This document shows, piece by piece, positions 1 to 9,558 of a stretch of DNA of 64,000 bases. The notes beneath the pieces are model-generated. The model did no database searches. It was not told where the DNA came from and saw only the letters and a program-made list of their open reading frames with translations. The translations under genes and the position numbers were made by a program. The DNA lies in NCBI RefSeq assembly GCF_013389455.1, contig NZ_CP058278.1, positions 3,348,001-3,412,000 of the forward strand, in the 5' to 3' direction. Position 1 is the first letter of the stretch; each line of letters opens with the position of its first letter. Origin of the DNA: Flavobacterium inviolabile (GTDB lineage Bacteria; Bacteroidota; Bacteroidia; Flavobacteriales; Flavobacteriaceae).

Positions 1-1773
1 TACGACGGTATTCAGGTCTACACGATGATGAAGTATATTGAAGACAATTACCCCAATGTGAAAATGACCGGAACATTGGCACGCTATAAATTCCTGAGAG
101 GCTTTAGCCTTTTTACCACCGGGTTTAACGAGCAATACAGCTATCTGTACCTGATGATGGCCCGTATGAACCTCGACCAGCCTATCGGGAATCCGAAAAA
201 CACCTTTGTAAAATTCAACGAACAAATATCCGGAAAATACAAAGCCGGCTTAGCCCTGAATTACCTGGATTCCTACCTGCAGCACGACAGCGTAGACAGT
301 GCGCTTTATGATTTCGTGACCTTAAACAAAAGTCAGCAGACCTCACGAAACGATATCGAAACCATACTAAAATCAAAAACACCCAAAAATATCGACTGGT
401 TTTTCAAATCCGTTATCAATTCCAGGGACCTGATCGATTATAAATTCGGAAAAGTACGGGACGACGGCAGCAACATACAGGTTGAAGTCAAAAACAATGC
501 TCAGGCAACCGTTCCCGTTCCGTTATACGGTATGAAAAACGGTCAGATAGTTTCAAAAACCTGGCTGGAAAATATAGCTAAGGACACCATCGTATCCGTT
601 CCGAAAGAAGGGATTGACAAACTGGCACTTAATCACACCAATGAAGTGCCCGAATTTAACCGTCGGAACAACTATAAAACGCTAAAAGGATTTCCTTCGC
701 TGAACCGTCCGGTAAAATTCAACTTCTTTAAAGACCTTGAAGATCCGCAATACAACCAGTTTTTTTATGTTCCGGATTTCAATTACAACCTGTATGACGG
801 TTTGATGCTCGGCATGCGCATTCACAATGAAACCCTGCTGGACAAGCCGTTTCAGTTTGATATTATCCCTGATTATTCCACGAATACCAAAGAACTGGTA
901 GGAAGTGCGACACTCTCCTATTTCCAGAATATCCGGGACGAACGTTTGTACAACATCCGTTATTCCATTTCCGGTTCAACGCTCCATTATGCGCCGAATG
1001 CTTCCTATACGAAGATCATGCCTTCGGTACAGTTCCGTTTCCGGGAACCGGATTACCGCGAAAACAGAAAAGAGACCATCCTGATACGCCATGTCTTTGT
1101 AGAAAAAGAAGATTCACCGCTGCTTAAAAACAAAAAAGAAGAAAACTATTCTGTTTTTAACGCCCGTTATTCCATAGGGGAAGCAGAAACCGCAAGACTG
1201 TACAGCTTTTTAACCGATTTGCAGATTGCCAGCAATTTCAGCAGGCTTTCCGCCGAAATGCAGTACCGGAAATTATTTGACGACAGGCGGCAGGTCACCG
1301 TTCGTTTTTTTGCCGGTACCTTTATGTATAACGAAACCGGAACCGATTTCTTTAGCTTCGGACTGGACCGCCCTTCCGATTATCTTTTCGGTTACAACCT
1401 TATTGGCCGTTCGGAATCGACCGGACTTTTCAGCCAGCAGTTTGTAATGGCCGACGGTGGTTTTAAATCCAAATTAAAAAACCGCTATGCAAACCAGTGG
1501 ATGACCACCACCAATGCCAGTTTCAGTATCTGGAACTGGGTGGAAGCCTATGCCGATGCCGGAATCATTAAAAACCGTTTCTCCAATCCGCAGTTTGTTT
1601 ACGACAGCGGAATTCGGCTGAATCTGGTTCAGGACTATTTCGAGCTCTATTTCCCGGTGTATTCCAATAACGGCTGGGAAGTAAACGATCCTAATTACGG
1701 ACAGCGCATCCGGTTTGTCGTAACCCTGAGTGCCAAAACCCTGGTTTCGCTATTTACCAGAAAGTGGTTCTAA
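1..1773 (+). CDS. Probable M1-like metallopeptidase, C-terminal part (5' end outside window)
   Basis: The reading frame is open from base 1, with Y-D-G-I-Q-V-Y-T before the first ATG at 25, so the gene starts upstream of the window. The visible 590 residues contain no HExxH zinc site, which would lie in the missing N-terminal part. The last half is rich in alternating aromatic and polar strands and ends in a basic-aromatic tail (TRKWF), as in outer-membrane or surface proteins of flavobacteria. I place it with the large gluzincin/M1-like peptidases of Flavobacterium from overall resemblance, especially the C-terminal region; this is recognition by memory, not a motif proof. It stands alone, with an AT-rich gap before the next gene. 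Confidence 0.5.
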   Translation, partial: YDGIQVYTMMKYIEDNYPNVKMTGTLARYKFLRGFSLFTTGFNEQYSYLYLMMARMNLDQPIGNPKNTFVKFNEQISGKYKAGLALNYLDSYLQHDSVDSALYDFVTLNKSQQTSRNDIETILKSKTPKNIDWFFKSVINSRDLIDYKFGKVRDDGSNIQVEVKNNAQATVPVPLYGMKNGQIVSKTWLENIAKDTIVSVPKEGIDKLALNHTNEVPEFNRRNNYKTLKGFPSLNRPVKFNFFKDLEDPQYNQFFYVPDFNYNLYDGLMLGMRIHNETLLDKPFQFDIIPDYSTNTKELVGSATLSYFQNIRDERLYNIRYSISGSTLHYAPNASYTKIMPSVQFRFREPDYRENRKETILIRHVFVEKEDSPLLKNKKEENYSVFNARYSIGEAETARLYSFLTDLQIASNFSRLSAEMQYRKLFDDRRQVTVRFFAGTFMYNETGTDFFSFGLDRPSDYLFGYNLIGRSESTGLFSQQFVMADGGFKSKLKNRYANQWMTTTNASFSIWNWVEAYADAGIIKNRFSNPQFVYDSGIRLNLVQDYFELYFPVYSNNGWEVNDPNYGQRIRFVVTLSAKTLVSLFTRKWF

Positions 1774-1916
1774 ATAAACGATAAAAAAACAGGCATTTTT
1801 ATTTTATTTTATTAAAAAAACTTTGATAAAACACTATTTTCAATAAAATATCCTCAACAAAACAAGACAAACCCATAGTTTTTTTACCAAATGTTGAATT
1901 GTTATTTTCACAATCC

Positions 1917-1948
1917 TTTGTTTTGTATTGACTAAATAATTAAATTTG
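1917..1948 (+). promoter_or_regulatory. Bacteroidota-type promoter for the E1 dehydrogenase
   Basis: TTTG at 1917-1920 is followed after 20 bases by TAAATTTG at 1941-1948, matching the TTTG / TAnnTTTG -33/-7 pattern of Bacteroidota. The predicted transcription start (about 1955) leaves a short leader before the ATG at 1973. Confidence 0.6.
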
Positions 1949-1972
1949 TCCCAATCTCATTATTATTTGACT

Positions 1973-4378
1973 ATGAATCAAACGGCCGCTAAAGAAGCTC
2001 TTTCTTTTGAAGATTTCAAAACAGAGGTGCTTAACGATTATAAAATTGCAACCATCAGCAGAGAATGCAGCTTATTGGGAAGACGTGAAGTACTTACCGG
2101 TAAGGCGAAATTCGGGATTTTTGGTGATGGTAAAGAAGTGCCACAGCTTGCGATGGCAAAGGCTTTTAAAAACGGCGATTTCCGTTCGGGTTATTACCGT
2201 GATCAGACTTTCATGATGGCAATAGGTCAAATGACAATTCAACAGTTTTTTGCCGGTTTATACGGTCATGCCGATCTGGCTCATGACCCGATGAGTGCCG
2301 GACGTCAGATGGGCGGGCATTTTGCCACACACAGCCTTGACGAAAACGGAAACTGGAAAAACCTTACTGCTCAGAAAAATTCAAGTGCCGATATTTCTCC
2401 AACAGCCGGGCAAATGCCTCGTTTATTAGGTTTGGCACAAGCCTCAAAAATATACCGTAATGTATCCGGAATTGAAAATAACACCAATTTCTCAATTGAC
2501 GGAAACGAGATCGCATGGGGAACAATCGGTAATGCTTCCACTTCGGAAGGTTTGTTCTTTGAAACCATTAACGCTGCCGGAGTACTTCAGGTACCAATGG
2601 TGATGAGCGTTTGGGATGATGAATACGGAATTTCCGTTCACGCCCGCTACCAGACTACAAAAGAGAATATCTCCGAAATATTAAAAGGATTCCAGCGTGA
2701 TGAAAACAACAATGGTTTTGAGATCATCACGGTAAAAGGATGGGATTACCCTACTTTGGTGGAAACCTATCAGAAAGCAGCGGCTATTGCCCGTGAAGAG
2801 CACGTGCCGGTATTAATCCACGTAAAAGAACTAACCCAGCCGCAGGGACACTCTACTTCCGGTTCACACGAACGTTACAAAAATGCCGATCGTCTGGCAT
2901 GGGAAGCAGAATTTGACTGTCTGGCGCAATTCCGCAAATGGCTGATTGAAAACAACATTGCTACAGCCGAAGAAATTGAAGCAATGGATGCTGCCGCTAA
3001 AAAAGAAGTGCTGGAAGGCAAAAAAGCAGCCTGGAGCGCTTACCTGAACCCGATAAAAGAAGAACAGCAGGAATTAGCTGCTTTCTTAAACAGTATTGCT
3101 GCTTCCAGTCCTAACAAAGTTTTCATTGAAAAATATGCAAATGATTTAGCCGCAATTAAAGAACCGATCCGTAAAGACATTTTAGTGACTGCGCGTAAAG
3201 TATTGCGCCTGATCGTAAACGAAAACGGAAAAGGTTCGTTAGCCACCTGGATTACCAGCTATACTGCCAAAATACAGCCTAAATTCAGCTCGCATTTGTT
3301 CTCCCAATCGGATAAAAATGTATTGAACAGTGCAGAAGTACTGCCTGTTTATGATGCAGCAGCCGAAGAAGTGGATGCCCGTTTAATCATCCGCGATAAC
3401 TTTGATGCTATTTTCGCTAAATATCCTGAAACCTTAATTTTTGGTGAAGATTCCGGTACTATCGGCGATGTGAACCAGGGATTGGAAGGTATGCAGGAAA
3501 AATATGGTGCCTTCCGTGTTGCCGATGCCGGTATTCGTGAAGCAACCATTTTAGGACAGGGAATCGGAATGGCGATGAGAGGATTACGTCCGATCGCTGA
3601 AATCCAGTACCTGGATTATCTTTTATATGCAATCCAGATCATGAGTGACGATTTGGCGACCTTACAGTATAGAACTGCCGGACGTCAGAAAGCACCGCTG
3701 ATCATCAGAACACGCGGTCACAGACTGGAAGGTATCTGGCACTCCGGATCGCCAATGGGGATGATCCTGAATGCGATCCGCGGAATACACGTTTTAGTAC
3801 CGAGAAACATGACTAAAGCAGCAGGATTCTACAATACGTTACTGGAAACCGACGAACCGGCTTTAGTAGTAGAATGTCTGAACGGTTACCGTTTAAAAGA
3901 AAAAATGCCTTCCAATATCGGAGCTTTCAAAACGCCAATCGGTGTGGTGGAAACCATCAAAGAAGGTACAGATATCACTTTGGTTTCTTACGGTTCTACC
4001 CTGCGTTTAATCGAGCAGGCAGCCAAAGAATTACTGGAAGTGGGTATTGATGCCGAAATCATCGACGTTCAGTCGTTATTGCCTTTCGATATTAATCACG
4101 ATATCGTGAAAAGCGTAGCCAAAACAAACCGCTTACTGGTAATTGATGAAGACGTTCCGGGTGGTGCTTCTGCATACATCCTGCAGCAAATCATTGATGA
4201 GCAAAAAGGATATATGCATTTAGACAGTCAGCCGCAAACACTGGCTTCCAAAGCGCACCGTCCTGCTTACGGAACAGACGGGGATTATTTCTCCAAACCT
4301 TCAGCCGAAGATATTTTCGAAAAAGTGTACGAAATTATGAATGAGGCGAATCCTTCCAAATATCCAAGTTTATACTAA
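1973..4378 (+). CDS. 2-oxoacid dehydrogenase E1, fused alpha and beta subunits
   Basis: This 801-residue protein joins the alpha and beta halves of a thiamine-diphosphate E1 enzyme, which decarboxylates a 2-oxoacid and passes the acyl group to the lipoyl E2. The alpha half has the cofactor region (S-I-D-G-N-E followed by N-A-S-T-S-E-G, about residues 175-200). The beta half has the transketolase-like pyrimidine domain (Y-L-D-Y-L-L-Y-A-I-Q, G-I-W-H-S-G-S-P) and a C-terminal domain with V-I-D-E-D-V-P-G-G. Fused E1 proteins of this type are common in flavobacteria and are usually assigned to branched-chain 2-oxoacid dehydrogenase; pyruvate cannot be excluded from sequence alone. I chose the ATG at 1973 over an in-frame TTG at 1946 because 1946 falls inside the promoter -7 element. 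A strong terminator follows. Confidence 0.88.
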   Translation: MNQTAAKEALSFEDFKTEVLNDYKIATISRECSLLGRREVLTGKAKFGIFGDGKEVPQLAMAKAFKNGDFRSGYYRDQTFMMAIGQMTIQQFFAGLYGHADLAHDPMSAGRQMGGHFATHSLDENGNWKNLTAQKNSSADISPTAGQMPRLLGLAQASKIYRNVSGIENNTNFSIDGNEIAWGTIGNASTSEGLFFETINAAGVLQVPMVMSVWDDEYGISVHARYQTTKENISEILKGFQRDENNNGFEIITVKGWDYPTLVETYQKAAAIAREEHVPVLIHVKELTQPQGHSTSGSHERYKNADRLAWEAEFDCLAQFRKWLIENNIATAEEIEAMDAAAKKEVLEGKKAAWSAYLNPIKEEQQELAAFLNSIAASSPNKVFIEKYANDLAAIKEPIRKDILVTARKVLRLIVNENGKGSLATWITSYTAKIQPKFSSHLFSQSDKNVLNSAEVLPVYDAAAEEVDARLIIRDNFDAIFAKYPETLIFGEDSGTIGDVNQGLEGMQEKYGAFRVADAGIREATILGQGIGMAMRGLRPIAEIQYLDYLLYAIQIMSDDLATLQYRTAGRQKAPLIIRTRGHRLEGIWHSGSPMGMILNAIRGIHVLVPRNMTKAAGFYNTLLETDEPALVVECLNGYRLKEKMPSNIGAFKTPIGVVETIKEGTDITLVSYGSTLRLIEQAAKELLEVGIDAEIIDVQSLLPFDINHDIVKSVAKTNRLLVIDEDVPGGASAYILQQIIDEQKGYMHLDSQPQTLASKAHRPAYGTDGDYFSKPSAEDIFEKVYEIMNEANPSKYPSLY

Positions 4379-4396
4379 TAAACACATCTATAACAT

Positions 4397-4428
4397 TAAA
4401 AAAGCCGGACAATGTCCGGCTTTTTTTG
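4397..4428 (+). terminator. Rho-independent terminator after the E1 gene
   Basis: AAAAGCCGGAC and its complement GTCCGGCTTTT surround a 3-base loop and run into seven T residues. It begins about 20 bases after the stop codon. Confidence 0.9.
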
Positions 4429-4657
4429 TATCACCCGCTAAAAAGCACCAAAAACTTATTAAGCAGCAGCCATAATCGGGTTACTTTTTCTCCGTTTTCA
4501 ACAGTAAAAAAGGTTCTTTCTTATTATTCCTTTAAAAATTTAATTTTGAGTATAAATGAGTAATTCCTTTTTGTACAGGCAACTCTTTTTTGGGCTATTT
4601 TTACTTCATTAGCCAATCATGCACATGGAATATACCTAACCAATAATACTTATCCTG

Positions 4658-5101
4658 ATGTTCCATTTCATAAAATTAAAAGAAAAATACTGGCTGAATC
4701 TGTTACTATTACTATTGTCGGTTTTAATACTGATCAGCAACAACAATAACGGCATTCCTGTTATCCAATATCCCGTATCGGCAATATTAACCGGCATCAC
4801 TATTTATTATTATCCCTATTCCATTGTGAAGTCTTTTTATCAAAAGGGAACCTCACAAATTGACCATATCTTCAATATGACCTCAAAAACCCTGATTGCG
4901 ATAATAACCGGTTATATGGCAGTTCTGCTGTTTAATACCGGCGAAAAGGTCATTATGATCGGGTATTGTATTACGATCACGCAATCGCTGTTTTTTCTTA
5001 TCCTGATGCTACTGCAAAAAACAAGCCTCGAAGAAATGCTTTATACCCATTTAATGCTTACCTTTATTTTTCCTGTTTTACTTAAATTAACATCCATTTA
5101 A
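4658..5101 (+). CDS. Small integral membrane protein, unknown function
   Basis: The 147 residues form about four hydrophobic segments (roughly 12-28, 36-56, 73-92 and 97-117, with a further hydrophobic C-terminus), joined by short polar loops. A lysine-rich start suggests the N-terminus is cytoplasmic. I do not recognise the family. It is a single-gene unit: the preceding 280 bases hold the E1 terminator, and a 120-base gap with no feature separates it from the next gene. Confidence 0.6.
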   Translation: MFHFIKLKEKYWLNLLLLLLSVLILISNNNNGIPVIQYPVSAILTGITIYYYPYSIVKSFYQKGTSQIDHIFNMTSKTLIAIITGYMAVLLFNTGEKVIMIGYCITITQSLFFLILMLLQKTSLEEMLYTHLMLTFIFPVLLKLTSI

Positions 5102-5222
5102 AAAGGATAACACCCGCATTTCATAAAAACGGGATTCACATACGGTCCGATTATCAGGATACCGGTATTGCCGGCTTCACGGCAGGTTCATTGATCCCAA
5201 AAACATTATACCTTAAAACAAA

Positions 5223-5804
5223 ATGACCTTGCAACAACCCTGGCATTCCGATACCTTCTTTGTGATTACTGGCGGTCCCGGAGCCGGAAAAACCACTTTA
5301 CTGAATGCTTTAGCCCGGCAGCACTATCGTTGTGTTCCGGAAGCAGCCCGGGAAATCATACAGGAACAGCTACAGTCCGGCGGAACGGCTTTACCCTGGA
5401 AAGACACCGCGCTGTACACCCGGCTGATGCTGGAACGCTCCGTTAGCAGCTATATCGAAACATTTAATTCACATCCCGGCAATGAACCAGTTTTTTTCGA
5501 CAGGGGCATTCCCGACACCCTGTGTTATGCGCAGTTAATCAATCTGGGAATATCCGAAGCCATGGATCTCAACGCCCGGCAGTTTACTTACAACCCAAAA
5601 GTATTCCTGTTGCCGCCCTGGCAGGAAATATACCAAACAGATACGGAACGGAAACAAACCTGGGAAGAAGCGGTTCGTACTTATGACAAAATGGTGGCAA
5701 CTTACCAGTTATACAACTATCAGATCATTGAAATTCCGAAAGCGGATATTGAAACAAGGCTTGCCTTTTTGTTGTCCCACATCCCGGACTTGCTAAGAAA
5801 ATAG
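5223..5804 (+). CDS. P-loop AAA family ATPase (AAA_28-like)
   Basis: A 193-residue nucleotide-binding protein. A Walker A motif GGPGAGKT lies at residues 17-24, followed by the conserved V-P-E-A-A-R-E-I-I segment, then F-F-D-R-G-I-P-D (Walker-B-like) near residue 91 and a Y-x-Y-N-P-K-V-F-L-L-P-P-W pattern near 120. This combination is typical of the small AAA_28 group, which resembles nucleotide or metabolite kinases; the substrate is unknown. Its last 12 bases overlap the end of the convergent AraC-type gene. Confidence 0.8.
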   Translation: MTLQQPWHSDTFFVITGGPGAGKTTLLNALARQHYRCVPEAAREIIQEQLQSGGTALPWKDTALYTRLMLERSVSSYIETFNSHPGNEPVFFDRGIPDTLCYAQLINLGISEAMDLNARQFTYNPKVFLLPPWQEIYQTDTERKQTWEEAVRTYDKMVATYQLYNYQIIEIPKADIETRLAFLLSHIPDLLRK

Positions 5805-6632
5805 CCTGCTCCGGTATTGTCTGGGACCAATTCCCTTCTGTTTTTTGAAAAACTTATTCAGGTGGCTTTCATCGGTAAATCCTAATTCAACCGCAATTTC
5901 GTTAATCCGTTTTGCACTGTGTTTCAGGCGGTACTCGATTAAACTGATCTTATAATTCGTGATATACGACTGCATCGTTTCGTTACAGTGCTTTTTAAAA
6001 TACCGCCCTAAATACCCTTCCGAAATGCCAAAATGCGCACTCATTACCTCAGTACGGATCTTTTCCGGCTCATAAATATGCTGCTGTATATAATTGAGGA
6101 TTGCTAAAAATTTCTCATCGCTTTTTTCAGTCACCTGCTCCGGTAAATATTTGGCAATATTGCGTGCTACAATCACGATCAGCGTATTGATGATCTGCTG
6201 GATGACTTCTTTGTTATACAGGTCCCGGTTGACATATTCGCGTATGATCGCTTCGACCATCGGCCGTACCAGGCTTTTATCCGTTTGATTTTTTAAAATA
6301 CAGCCCGGCTGATGGTTGGCATTTTGCAAAATAAATTCCAGCCGTTTGATATTATCCGTTTGTAAAGCATTCGAACGGATATAGATATCATTAAAGCGCA
6401 AAAAGAAAAACTGCGTTGGTGTATCGATTGTAAAAGAGTGACAATCCTGGGGCGTAATTAAAAACAGATGCCCCGGATGGTAGGCAAAGTTATTCTGATT
6501 GATGCACTGCATCCCGTTTCCGTCCAGCACATATACCAGTTCAAAATAGCTGTGCTGGTGTGCCGGTTTGGGATATTCCGTCAGCGTTTCAAAACTAATT
6601 GAAAACGGTTCGTACAAATGTTCTCGCTTCAT
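5793..6632 (-). CDS. AraC family transcriptional regulator
   Basis: A 279-residue regulator. The N-terminal half is a cupin-type sensor (Q-H-S-Y-F-E-L-V-Y-V-L-D-G near residue 26 and H-P-G-H-L-F-L-I-T-P). The C-terminal 100 residues carry two helix-turn-helix units ending in the AraC signature (I-A-V-E-L-G-F-T-D-E-S-H-L-N-K-F-F-K-K). It is divergent from the NAD(P)-dependent oxidoreductase gene starting at 6722, so that gene is the likeliest target; this is inference from layout. Confidence 0.9.
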   Translation of the reverse strand: MKREHLYEPFSISFETLTEYPKPAHQHSYFELVYVLDGNGMQCINQNNFAYHPGHLFLITPQDCHSFTIDTPTQFFFLRFNDIYIRSNALQTDNIKRLEFILQNANHQPGCILKNQTDKSLVRPMVEAIIREYVNRDLYNKEVIQQIINTLIVIVARNIAKYLPEQVTEKSDEKFLAILNYIQQHIYEPEKIRTEVMSAHFGISEGYLGRYFKKHCNETMQSYITNYKISLIEYRLKHSAKRINEIAVELGFTDESHLNKFFKKQKGIGPRQYRSRLFS

Positions 6633-6721
6633 GGCACAAAAATACCAAATAAAAGAAAATTTATACCATAAAAATAGCCAATATATTGTATAATTTTGCT
6701 TTACATTTTAATTGTAATAGT

Positions 6722-7663
6722 ATGAAAGCATTTATTTTAGAAAATACAGGAGCTCCGGAAAATTTACAGTTCACCACCTTACCGCTTCCCGATTATAACG
6801 ATAACGAAGTACTCATACAGGTAAAAGCCATCAGCATTAATCCTGTTGATGCCAAAACCCGAAACGGAAATGGCATGTATGGCAGGTTAAAAGAAATACA
6901 GCCTTTAATTCTGGGTTGGGATATTTCCGGTATTGTTACTGCGGTAGGAGAAAAAGTAACGGCTTTTAAAAAAGGGGATGCCGTTTTCGGTATGGTTAAT
7001 TTCCCGGGACACGGAAAAGCCTATGCCGAATATGTAAGTGCGCCCGAAGACCAACTGGCCTTAAAACCTGCCAACATTTCTTTTGAAGCAGCCGCTGCGG
7101 CAACTTTAGCGGCATTGACCGCCTGGCAGGCCATCGTACACCATGCCAAAGTACAGCCAGACGATACTGTTTTAATTCACGCCGCTTCCGGTGGTGTCGG
7201 GCATTTTGCCGTTCAGATTGCCAAACACCTGGGTGCTCATGTGATTGGAACCTCATCTGCTAAAAACAGGGATTTTGTGTTAGGACTGGGTGCAGACAGA
7301 CACCTTGACTACAACACGGAACGTTTTGAAGAAACCGTTTCGGATGTTGACTTTGTTTTGGACACCATCGGCGGAAATAACATTGACCGTTCCCTTGAAG
7401 TCATCAGAAAGCAGGGAACCCTGATTAGTATTCCGTCCGGTCTGAACGAACAGGTAACCGAAAAAGCACGCTCAAAAGGTATTAACGGCTCTTTTATGCT
7501 GGTCGCTTCAAACGGAGACGACATGAAATCCCTGGCTGCCTTATTGGAAAACGGCAGCATAAAAGCCCATGTTTCCAAAACATATCCGTTTGAACAAATG
7601 GCACAGGCCCATCACGATATTGAAACCGGAAGAATCGTGGGTAAAATTGTGATTACCCTGTAA
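6722..7663 (+). CDS. NADP-dependent quinone-oxidoreductase-like MDR protein
   Basis: A 313-residue medium-chain dehydrogenase/reductase without the structural-zinc cysteines. The N-terminal GroES-like domain has A-I-S-I-N-P-V-D-A-K. The Rossmann domain has the nucleotide loop A-S-G-G-V-G-H-F-A-V-Q-I-A-K near residue 151, and the end V-G-K-I-V-I-T-L is typical of the family. It probably reduces quinones or alpha,beta-unsaturated carbonyls. I chose the ATG at 6722 (M-K-A-F-I-L-E) rather than the TTG at 6686, since a TAATTTTG -7-like element sits at 6691-6698. It is divergent from an AraC regulator. Confidence 0.88.
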   Translation: MKAFILENTGAPENLQFTTLPLPDYNDNEVLIQVKAISINPVDAKTRNGNGMYGRLKEIQPLILGWDISGIVTAVGEKVTAFKKGDAVFGMVNFPGHGKAYAEYVSAPEDQLALKPANISFEAAAAATLAALTAWQAIVHHAKVQPDDTVLIHAASGGVGHFAVQIAKHLGAHVIGTSSAKNRDFVLGLGADRHLDYNTERFEETVSDVDFVLDTIGGNNIDRSLEVIRKQGTLISIPSGLNEQVTEKARSKGINGSFMLVASNGDDMKSLAALLENGSIKAHVSKTYPFEQMAQAHHDIETGRIVGKIVITL

Positions 7664-7687
7664 TCTTTTTGGAATCCGGCTCTATCC

Positions 7688-7724
7688 AAAACGGATCCTG
7701 AGAATACTCCGGGTCCGTTTTTTT
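7688..7724 (+). terminator. Terminator after the oxidoreductase
   Basis: AAACGGATCC pairs with GGGTCCGTTT (one G-T pair) across an interrupted loop and leads into a run of T residues, about 25 bases past the stop codon. Confidence 0.75.
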
Positions 7725-7839
7725 ATGTTCAGGAAAATCGCATCGGAAGCCATTACCGGTATTGAATATAAATCCGGCTGCGGCTGCAAAAGACTGAAAT
7801 TTATGTTATATTTATATTTTAATTTCTCTGCCAGTAACC

Positions 7840-8433
7840 ATGAAAAAGAAACGCCTTTACACCATCGCCGGATGTATTGCAGTACTCACCATAGGGACTG
7901 TATACTGCCTTAAAAACTACAACTTCAACAGCTCCTACACTACCGGCCAGGTTGTTGATCAGTTCAACGGGGTCAATGTCTATTATAATGGCGGAGTGGA
8001 TAATGTTTCCGGGCGTAACCTGACTGCCGACAATTATAATTTAGGATTAAAATACCAATGTGTGGAATTTGTAAAACGCTACTATTGTGAACATTTAGAC
8101 CACAAGATGCCGGACAGTTACGGCCATGCAAAAGACTTTTTTGATCCGGAAATCCCGGACGGCCGGTTCAACACCAAACGCGCTTTGCTGCAATACCATA
8201 ATCCGAGTGAGTCCAAACCCAAGGTCAACGACCTGTTAGTGTATTCCGGTTCATTGCTGAACCGCTTCGGACATGTGGCCATCGTTTCGGAAGTTCATGA
8301 TAACGAGATTGAGATTATCCAGCAAAATCCCGGACTGTTTGCTGCTTCCAGAGCCAGATTCTCGTTACAGTTGCGCAATGACATGTGGGTAATTGACAAC
8401 AAACGAATAATCGGCTGGCTGCGAAAAGAATAA
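7840..8433 (+). CDS. CHAP domain protein, probable exported peptidoglycan amidase/endopeptidase
   Basis: 197 residues with a lysine-rich start and one hydrophobic segment at residues 7-24, so it is exported or anchored in the inner membrane. The remainder is a CHAP (NlpC/P60-type) domain: catalytic Cys74 in Y-Q-C-V-E-F-V, His145 in F-G-H-V-A-I-V-S, and a polar third position near Q-Q-N (161-163). Such enzymes cut the peptide part of peptidoglycan or, in some cases, glutathionylspermidine-like amides. It stands alone between a terminator and the next regulator. Confidence 0.8.
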   Translation: MKKKRLYTIAGCIAVLTIGTVYCLKNYNFNSSYTTGQVVDQFNGVNVYYNGGVDNVSGRNLTADNYNLGLKYQCVEFVKRYYCEHLDHKMPDSYGHAKDFFDPEIPDGRFNTKRALLQYHNPSESKPKVNDLLVYSGSLLNRFGHVAIVSEVHDNEIEIIQQNPGLFAASRARFSLQLRNDMWVIDNKRIIGWLRKE

Positions 8434-8552
8434 CCGGAAAAACGAATCCGCATCGTTGTTATTTTCCGGCAGGCCGTATTTAAAAAATCGTATCTTTATG
8501 CTATCATTACGCCCCCTTCATTGTCATGAAGTACGAACTTAATCTTAATTAA

Positions 8553-9482
8553 TTGGAACCGAACAGAAGTATCATAAGGCCATCCTCATCCCTGACCACG
8601 CAGCTTTTAGATATTCAAACTTTTATAAGCCTTTATATAAATACTGCGGCTACAGAAGTTAACAACCTGTGTCTTGAGGATTTTATCCTGCTTGAAATCG
8701 ACAATACTACAAAAACTGTAGGCGTTACCCGGTTTAGCTTTACAACCATTTTGCTTTGCATTTCCGGGCAGCTGGACATGATTGTCGGTCAGCACCACTA
8801 CTCGCTGAAAGCACAGGATATCTCCATTATTCCGGCAGAATCCATTAATTCACTCTCCTCCTTTTCAGACGATTTTAAAGCCTATATGGTCGTTTTTAAA
8901 TCGGATTTCCTGAAGAAGGGCTTTGTCAACAGCAGCATTTTAGAAGAGTTACTCTTTATCAACCCCGAATACCCGCCTGTTTTCGAATTGGATGCCGCTC
9001 TTTTTGAATCCAATCGTTATAAGTTTGAAAAAATCAAAGCCGAATACTATAAGGCCAGTCCGTTTTACCTGGACATGATCCGCCTGTATCTGATCCAGAT
9101 CTTATATGACTACAACAGGGTTTGCGAAATCTGCCTGCTCAATTCGACAACCAGCATGAACCGGCAGTTCCAGATCGTGCATAAATTCCGGAAACTGGTC
9201 GACAAGCATTTTGCGCTATTCCGGACGGTTAAGGAGTATTCCGATTTACTGCACATTTCCCCCAAATATTTAAGTGAATGTGTAAAGCAGCAAACCGGAT
9301 TTTCGGCTATCGACATCATCCACCAGAAAATAACACTGGAAGCGGAATTCCTGCTTCGCTATTCGGAACTAAGCATCAAGGAGATTGCCACGGCTTTGTC
9401 TTTTGACACTCTTTCCCATTTTAGCCGCTTTTTTAAAGCGCAAAAAAAATGCACCCCGTCCGAATACCGCCTGCTACCGTAA
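8553..9482 (+). CDS. AraC family transcriptional regulator, TTG start or interrupted N-terminus
   Basis: 309 residues with an N-terminal sensing part and a C-terminal double helix-turn-helix ending I-A-T-A-L-S-F-D-T-L-S-H-F-S-R-F-F-K (AraC signature). The only available start before residue 75 is TTG at 8553. An in-frame ATG lies at 8526 but is separated by a TAA (8550-8552), so either TTG is used or the original eight-codon start was broken by a stop. The VOC lipoprotein gene follows 76 bases later on the same strand and may be its target. Confidence 0.82.
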   Translation: MEPNRSIIRPSSSLTTQLLDIQTFISLYINTAATEVNNLCLEDFILLEIDNTTKTVGVTRFSFTTILLCISGQLDMIVGQHHYSLKAQDISIIPAESINSLSSFSDDFKAYMVVFKSDFLKKGFVNSSILEELLFINPEYPPVFELDAALFESNRYKFEKIKAEYYKASPFYLDMIRLYLIQILYDYNRVCEICLLNSTTSMNRQFQIVHKFRKLVDKHFALFRTVKEYSDLLHISPKYLSECVKQQTGFSAIDIIHQKITLEAEFLLRYSELSIKEIATALSFDTLSHFSRFFKAQKKCTPSEYRLLP

Positions 9483-9558
9483 AATTGGTTCTTTAATAGG
9501 GAATATTGCCATTGACGGGCTTTTGTTTTCAAACGAATTTTGCCTTAAAATATTCACT

